Positions 4,783 through 9,213 of a stretch of DNA of 9,213 nucleotides are shown here, piece by piece. Under the pieces are notes generated by a model that made no database searches, was not told where the DNA came from, and worked only from the letters and a program-made list of their open reading frames with translations. The first letter of the stretch is position 1. Each line of letters starts with the position of its first letter. Source of the DNA: Elusimicrobiota bacterium (lineage in GTDB: Bacteria; Elusimicrobiota; Elusimicrobia; UBA1565; UBA9628); assembly GCA_028871595.1 (NCBI GenBank), contig JAGWMT010000120.1:1-9213 (forward strand), in the 5' to 3' direction. A program made the position numbers and the translations under genes.

Positions 4783-6995
4783 GCGCGCGCGCGGCCGCCG
4801 GGCCCGGGCGCCGCGTCGTGCTGCCCGTGCGCGGCATGCACTGCGCGTCCTGCGTGTCCAAGGTGGAGGGGGCCTTGACGTCCTTGCGCGGGGTCACCTC
4901 GGTGAGCGTGGACCTCCCGTCGCGGACCGTGGCCGTCTCCTTCATGCCCTCGCCGGGCAAGCTCGAGGTCAAGCACCTGCGACGCGCCATCGAGAAGGCC
5001 GGCTACGACGTGCTGGGGGAGAGCGAAAGCCGGACCCAGGCGGAGTCCATCAGCCTTCTCTCCCAGCAGGACGAGCAGAGCAAGCTGCTGACGCGGCTGC
5101 AGGGCGCGACCATCCTGTCCGTCCCCTTGATGCTCGCGCACTGGCTGAACTTGTCCCCTTATTCGGCGTTGCTGATCGCGATCCCCCTCCAGATCTGGGG
5201 CGGATGGCATTTCCATCAAGGGCTCTCGCGCGCGCTGCTTCGCCGGCGCGCGGACATGGACGCGCTGGTTTCGGTGTCCACGTGGGCCGCGTTCCTTTAC
5301 AGCGCCTATGTGGTGCTCCTGCCGGAGACGTTGCCGCCGGCGGCGCGGATGACGCAATGGGACGCGGTCAGCGGGCTGATCGTGTTCGTGACCTTGGGGC
5401 GCTGGCTGGAGTCGAAGACCCGCGGCAAGACGAACGAGGCCGTCGTCAAGCTGATGCGCATGGCGCCGAAGACGGTCCGCGTCCTCCGTGCGGGCCAGGA
5501 GCAAACCGTCCCCCTGCGCGAGGTCGTGATCGGAGACGTGGTCCGAGTGCGCCCGGGAGAGCAGATCGGGGCCGACGGCGAGGTGGTCACGGGCCGTTCC
5601 ACGGTGGACGAGGCCTTGCTCACCGGCGAGAGCCTCCCGGTCGAGAAGGCGCCGGGCTCGCGCGTGTGGGGCGGGACGCTGAATAAGAACGGCGCTCTGG
5701 ATGTCCGGGTCGCCCGCTCCGGCGATGAGTCCGCGCTGGCGCGCCTGGTCGAGTCGGTGCGCGAGAGCCAGGCCACCAAGCCCAAGATCCAGCGCTACGT
5801 GGACAAGATCGCGCGCTGGTTCGTCCCGGGCGTGATCGGCCTGGCGGTTCTCACCGCGGCCGTGTGGCTGCGCTGGGGGCCGGAGCCGCGCTGGCTGCTG
5901 GCCATGACGTGCTTCGTCTCCGTGCTGGCTTCCGCCTGCCCGTGCGCGCTGGGGCTGGCCACGCCGCTGGCCGTCGTCGCCGGGATGGGGCGCGCGGCGG
6001 AAATGGGAGTCTTTATCCGCAACGCGGAGATTCTGGAGGACGTGGGCAAGCTGGACGTGGTGCTCTTCGACAAGACCGGCACCCTGACGCTCGGCCGCCC
6101 GCGCGTGGCCGGCGTCATCGCGGTGAAGGGAACCGAGGACGAGATGCTGGCCTGGGCTGTGGCGTGCGAGGAGCGCTCCGAGCATCCGTTCGCGGCGCCG
6201 ATCGTGGCGCTGGGGCGCGAGCGCCGGGTGAAGGCGCCGCCCGTGGATTCGTTCGAGGCGCTTCCCGGCCGCGGCGTCATCGTCCGGTCCGGGGCGCGCG
6301 TGGTGCGCGCCGGGAGCCTGCCCTGGCTCCGCGAGGAGGGCGTGGCGATCCCGCAGGACGACGCGACGCGCTTTTCCGAGGCCGGTTCTTTGCTGGGCGT
6401 GGCCGTGGACGCGGACCTGCTGGGCGCGTACCGGATGGAGGACACGCTTCGCCCCTCGGCCGCCGCCGCCGTCGCCGCCTTGAAGGCGCGCGGATTGGAG
6501 GTCTGCCTGGTGTCCGGCGACCGCAACGCCGCGGCTTACCGCGTGGCCGAGCAGGTCGGCATCGGAAAGGTCTTCGCGGAGGTCCGTCCCGAGGAGAAGG
6601 CTCAAATCGTGCGCCGTTTCCAGGAGGACGGCAAGAAGGTGGCCATGGTCGGCGAGGGCTTCAACGACGCGCCGGCGCTCTCCCACGCCGACATCGGCAT
6701 CGCGCTGGCCGACGGGGCGGACGTGGCCATCGAGTCGGCGGACCTCACCCTGATGAATCCGGACCTGACCTATCTGTCGAAGGCCATGGAACTGAGCCAG
6801 CGCATCCGCACGGTGATACGCCAGAACCTGGCCTGGGCCTTCGTCTACAACGTGGCGCTGATCCCGATCGCCGCCGGGGCGCTGTACCCGAAGTGGGGGA
6901 TCCTGCTTCGTCCCGAATACGCCGGCGCGGCCATGGCGCTGAGCTCGATTTCCGTCGCCCTGAACTCGCTGCGCTTGAGGAGAAAAGATGTCTAA
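4779..6995 (+). CDS. copA: Copper-exporting P1B-1-type ATPase
   Basis: This inner-membrane pump uses ATP to move Cu+ (or Ag+) out of the cytoplasm. From GTG 4779, which overlaps the upstream TGA as GTGA, it has 738 residues. One N-terminal heavy-metal domain carries GMHCASC (Cys22, Cys25). Membrane segments follow at about 106-208 (four), then the actuator domain with TGES at 282-285, two more segments at about 346-398 with CPC at 387-389, and the P/N domains. These show DKTGT with phospho-acceptor Asp431 and the HP dipeptide at 469-470. The last two segments carry Tyr690-Asn691 and Met719 with Ser722/Ser723, the signature that specifies Cu+. The usual GDGxNDxP motif reads GEGFNDAP (625-632), an Asp-to-Glu change. 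I see no CopZ chaperone or copper-responsive regulator in the window. It may be transcribed from upstream of the lipoprotein gene. Confidence 0.94.
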   Translation: MSARAAAGPGRRVVLPVRGMHCASCVSKVEGALTSLRGVTSVSVDLPSRTVAVSFMPSPGKLEVKHLRRAIEKAGYDVLGESESRTQAESISLLSQQDEQSKLLTRLQGATILSVPLMLAHWLNLSPYSALLIAIPLQIWGGWHFHQGLSRALLRRRADMDALVSVSTWAAFLYSAYVVLLPETLPPAARMTQWDAVSGLIVFVTLGRWLESKTRGKTNEAVVKLMRMAPKTVRVLRAGQEQTVPLREVVIGDVVRVRPGEQIGADGEVVTGRSTVDEALLTGESLPVEKAPGSRVWGGTLNKNGALDVRVARSGDESALARLVESVRESQATKPKIQRYVDKIARWFVPGVIGLAVLTAAVWLRWGPEPRWLLAMTCFVSVLASACPCALGLATPLAVVAGMGRAAEMGVFIRNAEILEDVGKLDVVLFDKTGTLTLGRPRVAGVIAVKGTEDEMLAWAVACEERSEHPFAAPIVALGRERRVKAPPVDSFEALPGRGVIVRSGARVVRAGSLPWLREEGVAIPQDDATRFSEAGSLLGVAVDADLLGAYRMEDTLRPSAAAAVAALKARGLEVCLVSGDRNAAAYRVAEQVGIGKVFAEVRPEEKAQIVRRFQEDGKKVAMVGEGFNDAPALSHADIGIALADGADVAIESADLTLMNPDLTYLSKAMELSQRIRTVIRQNLAWAFVYNVALIPIAAGALYPKWGILLRPEYAGAAMALSSISVALNSLRLRRKDV
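6977..6982 (+). promoter_or_regulatory. Strong Shine-Dalgarno sequence of queF, inside copA
   Basis: GAGGAG lies five bases before ATG 6988, within the last codons of copA. It is the clearest ribosome binding site in the window and fixes the queF start. Confidence 0.7.
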
Positions 6996-7413
6996 GAACC
7001 CGAAGGAACCGCTGATCTACGGCTACAACCCCGAACTGTCGTTGTCGGGCGCGGACGCGCCTCTTCCGCCGATCGAGACCTGGCCCAACCAGTACCGCGG
7101 CTACGAGATCAAGATCGACGTGCCCGAGTTCACTTCGGTGTGCCCGAAGACGAAGCTTCCCGATTTCGGGACGATCACGGTGCGCTACCTGCCGAGCAAG
7201 GAGTGCCTGGAGCTGAAGAGCTTCAAGTACTACATGCTGGGCTACCGGAACATGGGCATCTTCTACGAGAACGCCGTCAACCGGATCCTCGACGACATCG
7301 CGAAAGCGACGAAGCCGGTCTGGTGCGAGGTCGTGGGCGTGTTCACGCCCCGCGGCGGCATGCGCTCGACGATCACCGCGCGCTACCCGCGCAAGGCCTT
7401 CCCTCCGCGTTGA
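6988..7413 (+). CDS. queF: NADPH-dependent 7-cyano-7-deazaguanine (preQ0) reductase, unimodular type
   Basis: This cytoplasmic enzyme reduces the nitrile of preQ0 to the aminomethyl group of preQ1, which TGT inserts into the anticodon wobble position of GUN tRNAs on the way to queuosine. The 141 residues match the short, YkvM-like type of the tunnelling fold. The nucleophile is Cys52 in FTSVCPKT, which forms the thioimide with preQ0, and Asp59 is the partner acid. The QueF signature ELKSFKYY is at 75-82, followed by YRNMGIFYEN, where Glu94 is the expected substrate-binding residue. All key residues are present. It starts eight bases inside copA behind a good GAGGAG. No other queuosine genes (queC, queD, queE, tgt) are in the window and no preQ1 riboswitch is seen, since there is no leader. 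Co-transcription with copA is likely. Confidence 0.95.
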   Translation: MSKNPKEPLIYGYNPELSLSGADAPLPPIETWPNQYRGYEIKIDVPEFTSVCPKTKLPDFGTITVRYLPSKECLELKSFKYYMLGYRNMGIFYENAVNRILDDIAKATKPVWCEVVGVFTPRGGMRSTITARYPRKAFPPR

Positions 7414-9122
7414 GGAAATACGTTCCGCCGGCGCTGATCGCGCTGGGGGCCGTCCTCCTTCTGTGGAGCTTGGGCCGCCCCGCTTTGTGGCAGGACGAGG
7501 CGGAGACGGCGCTCCGGGCCGAAACCATCCTGGAGACGGGCTTGCCGCGCATGGCGCTGCGCGGCGTGGTCGCCACGGCCCAGCCGTCCATGGTCAAGTC
7601 CGAAGGCAACGCCGCCGGAGTCTGGACGTGGGACACGTGGCTTCCCGCCTATCTGACCGCGGCGTCGTTCGCCGTGTTGGGCGCGACCCCGTTCGCGGCG
7701 CGGTTGCCGTTCGCCCTGGCCGGGATCCTGACGTTGGCGCTCTGGTGGCGGGTGTGCGCCGACGGCGAGAAGGACGAGCTCGCCGACCGCCGGGCGTGGG
7801 CGCCGGAGGCCGGGTTGGCCTTGCTCGCGCTGTCTCCCGCCTTCCTGCTGTTCTGCCGGCAGTCCCGCTACTACGCGCTGGTCGCCTTGGGCACGCCGCT
7901 GGTCTTCTGGTCGTGGCGGCGCCTGCTGGAAAAGAAACCCTACGGCGTCCTCGCCGTCGCCCTGACGTTGAATCTCCTTCTGCATGCCTCGTTCGCCTTC
8001 TTCGCCACGGCCTGCCTGGCCTTGGCGCTCGACGCGGCGCTGCGGCTGGACGAATGCCCGCGCGCTCCCCGGTTCTGGGCCGCGGCGGCGCTGACCGCGG
8101 CCCTGGCGGCTCCGGCGGCCTGGTATTTCCGGGTGTGGGATCGGCCCGGCAACCATCTCTACGGCTGGCTCGAATCCCTCGAATTCCTGAAGACGTTCCT
8201 GCTCTGGTCGGCCGCGTTCCTGGTCCCCAGCGCCTTGGTCGGGGCCGCCTTCACGCGGCGCTGGATCGCGCTCGCCGCGGGGTTCGTCCTGTTGTGCGGG
8301 CTCGTCGGGGAAGGCCCGTGGTCGTTGACGTGCGCGGTCGCGCTCTGGCTGGGAATTCTGGCCGCCGCGGGGGCCGAACCGGCGCCCTACGGGGTCATGA
8401 ACCTCAGACGGATGTGCCTTCTTTTGATCGCGGCGACTTTGGGCTTGCTGGCGTTCGGCGCCGCCGAGCCGTATGGGCGCTATCTGGCGGGGATATTGCC
8501 CGCCGTCGCGTACCTCGTCGCGCGGGCCCTGTCGTCCTTGGGCCGCGGGCGCCCCGCGGCGATCGCGGGCCTCTGCGTGCTGGCCGTTTCGAGCAATCTC
8601 TTCTTCCTGGCGCCGCTCAAGGCCGCTCAAGCCCTCTCGGCCCCGGACGAACCCTCGGCCTCGGTTTCGGGCATGATGCGCCAGCGCCTGCGCGACCTGC
8701 CGCTGCGCTCCGACCTGGCGCGTTTCGGCGGCGAGATCCTCGCGGGCCGCGAGGGCTACGTGGAATCCGTCGCGGCGGCGATGAAGGCGGGCGGAGGGAG
8801 CACGTTCTTCTCCGACGCGGACGAATTGTCTCTGATGTTCGCCACGCCCCTGCGCCCGATGTATCCCGACGAATTCAAGACCGCCGAGCCGGATTGGATC
8901 CTTCCTTCTCCTTGGTTGAGCTTGAGCCCGGAACTGGCGGCGCGGGTCCGGGAACTGGCGCTTTCGGGCCGTTACGAGGCGGTGCTGGTCGCCGCGCCGC
9001 GTTTGCTCTGGCAGAACAACCCGGACCCGCTGTTCCGCGACTTCGCGCCGGGCCGGGGGCCGCTGCCCCTGTTCCGGAGGCGGGTTCCGAACCACGGCGG
9101 GAGTGCTATCATTTCCCGGTGA
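7410..9122 (+). CDS. GT-C membrane glycosyltransferase (GT39/PMT_2-like)
   Basis: This is a multi-spanning integral membrane protein predicted to transfer a sugar from a polyprenyl-phosphate donor on the outer face of the inner membrane; acceptor and sugar are unknown. TTG 7410 overlaps the queF stop as TTGA. It gives 570 residues with a first membrane helix at 6-22, straight before the first-loop acidic pair Asp29-Glu30 (in LWQDEAETA), the catalytic signature of GT-C enzymes. The family pattern continues with WLPAYL (77-82), FAARLPFALAG (95-105), RQSRYYAL (150-157) and RYLAGILP (357-364). I count about 11-13 hydrophobic segments up to residue 400, then a soluble tail of about 170 residues. 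The frame stays open upstream to 7140, but that part lies over queF. There is no clear ribosome binding site, so coupling to queF is likely. The exact family (GT39, GT83 or another) is uncertain. Confidence 0.82.
   Translation: MRKYVPPALIALGAVLLLWSLGRPALWQDEAETALRAETILETGLPRMALRGVVATAQPSMVKSEGNAAGVWTWDTWLPAYLTAASFAVLGATPFAARLPFALAGILTLALWWRVCADGEKDELADRRAWAPEAGLALLALSPAFLLFCRQSRYYALVALGTPLVFWSWRRLLEKKPYGVLAVALTLNLLLHASFAFFATACLALALDAALRLDECPRAPRFWAAAALTAALAAPAAWYFRVWDRPGNHLYGWLESLEFLKTFLLWSAAFLVPSALVGAAFTRRWIALAAGFVLLCGLVGEGPWSLTCAVALWLGILAAAGAEPAPYGVMNLRRMCLLLIAATLGLLAFGAAEPYGRYLAGILPAVAYLVARALSSLGRGRPAAIAGLCVLAVSSNLFFLAPLKAAQALSAPDEPSASVSGMMRQRLRDLPLRSDLARFGGEILAGREGYVESVAAAMKAGGGSTFFSDADELSLMFATPLRPMYPDEFKTAEPDWILPSPWLSLSPELAARVRELALSGRYEAVLVAAPRLLWQNNPDPLFRDFAPGRGPLPLFRRRVPNHGGSAIISR
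9107..9112 (+). promoter_or_regulatory. Possible -10 element before the last gene, leaderless geometry
   Basis: TATCAT matches the -10 consensus at five of six positions and ends six bases before GTG 9119, the same spacing as at 3940-3952. The best -35 (TTCCGA, 9085-9090) is poor. It lies inside the coding end of the glycosyltransferase, so it may be chance. Confidence 0.25.
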
Positions 9123-9213
9123 GATTCGCTCTTCTGGCCGTCCTGTTGTCCGCCGCTCCGGCGCGCGCCTCCGAGTCCCAAAGCGGCGCGAGCGGGTTCG
9201 CGGTCGCCAACGG
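9119..9213 (+). CDS. Exported protein, N-terminal part only (runs off the right edge)
   Basis: An open frame starts at GTG 9119, overlaps the glycosyltransferase stop as GTGA, and continues to the end of the window. The 31 complete codons read MRFALLAVLLSAAPARAS followed by a Ser/Gly/Ala-rich mature start. Arg2, a hydrophobic core and an A-R-A cleavage motif before SES make a standard Sec signal peptide. No cysteine is present, so it is not a lipoprotein. The overlap matches the other junctions in this run. The closest purine-rich tract (GGAG, 9100-9103) is 15 bases upstream, too far for normal initiation. Nothing can be said of its function from this stretch. Confidence 0.65.
   Translation, partial: MRFALLAVLLSAAPARASESQSGASGFAVAN

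Noticed and set aside
4626..6686. Minus-strand open frame of 686 codons opposite copA
   Set aside because: It is antisense to a clear P-type ATPase and has no domain or start context of its own.
6900..6990. preQ1 riboswitch before queF
   Set aside because: The region is copA coding sequence and queF starts eight bases inside copA, so there is no leader to hold an aptamer.
8608..8632. Short direct repeat of CCGCTCAAG within the glycosyltransferase gene
   Set aside because: Two copies of about ten bases in a GC-rich coding region with Ala/Leu/Lys codons; no sign of a mobile or regulatory role.
7383..9095. Minus-strand open frame of 570 codons opposite the glycosyltransferase
   Set aside because: Its composition is Arg/Gln/Gly-rich shadow; the plus strand has the GT-C motifs.

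Overview
The window is a GC-rich, densely packed bacterial chromosome segment with no RNA genes, no mobile elements and no CRISPR array visible. The genes are ordinary bacterial ones: a zinc-finger type IleRS, lipoprotein signal peptidase, an RNA m5U methyltransferase, a Cu+ P-type ATPase and the queuosine enzyme QueF. They sit beside lineage-specific exported proteins. No gene here fixes the phylum. A GC-rich environmental lineage, for example one of the high-GC Elusimicrobiota or a deltaproteobacterium-like group, would fit, but this is a low-confidence guess.

Layout. (1) Positions 1-520, plus strand: the last 30 codons of ileS, then lspA, which begins inside the end of ileS. (2) Positions 530-2434, minus strand, convergent with lspA: an unrecognised 634-residue exported protein. 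It has three diverged repeat modules, a region with eight cysteines and a glycine-zipper membrane hairpin at its C-terminus. (3) Positions 2529-3917, minus strand: a TrmA/RlmD-family RNA uracil-C5 methyltransferase. (4) Positions 3918-3951: a short divergent, AT-rich promoter region. (5) Positions 3952 to the right edge, plus strand: five tightly coupled genes. These are a lipoprotein with a gluzincin (peptidase MA-like) domain, a copper-exporting P1B-ATPase, the preQ0 reductase QueF, a GT-C (GT39/PMT-like) membrane glycosyltransferase and the start of another exported protein. All four junctions in this run overlap by 4 or 8 bases.

Working together: the downstream run looks like a transcriptional unit of mixed function (envelope proteolysis, copper export, tRNA modification, surface glycosylation) and not one pathway. 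LspA would process the lipoprotein of the downstream run, although the two genes are not in one operon.

The most novel item is the repeat-bearing exported protein. Smaller oddities are an Asp-to-Glu change in the GDGxND motif of the copper ATPase, an enlarged iron-sulfur loop in the methyltransferase, and two genes whose -10-like element lies exactly where a leaderless mRNA would need it. I do not see evidence for a complete undescribed multi-gene system.
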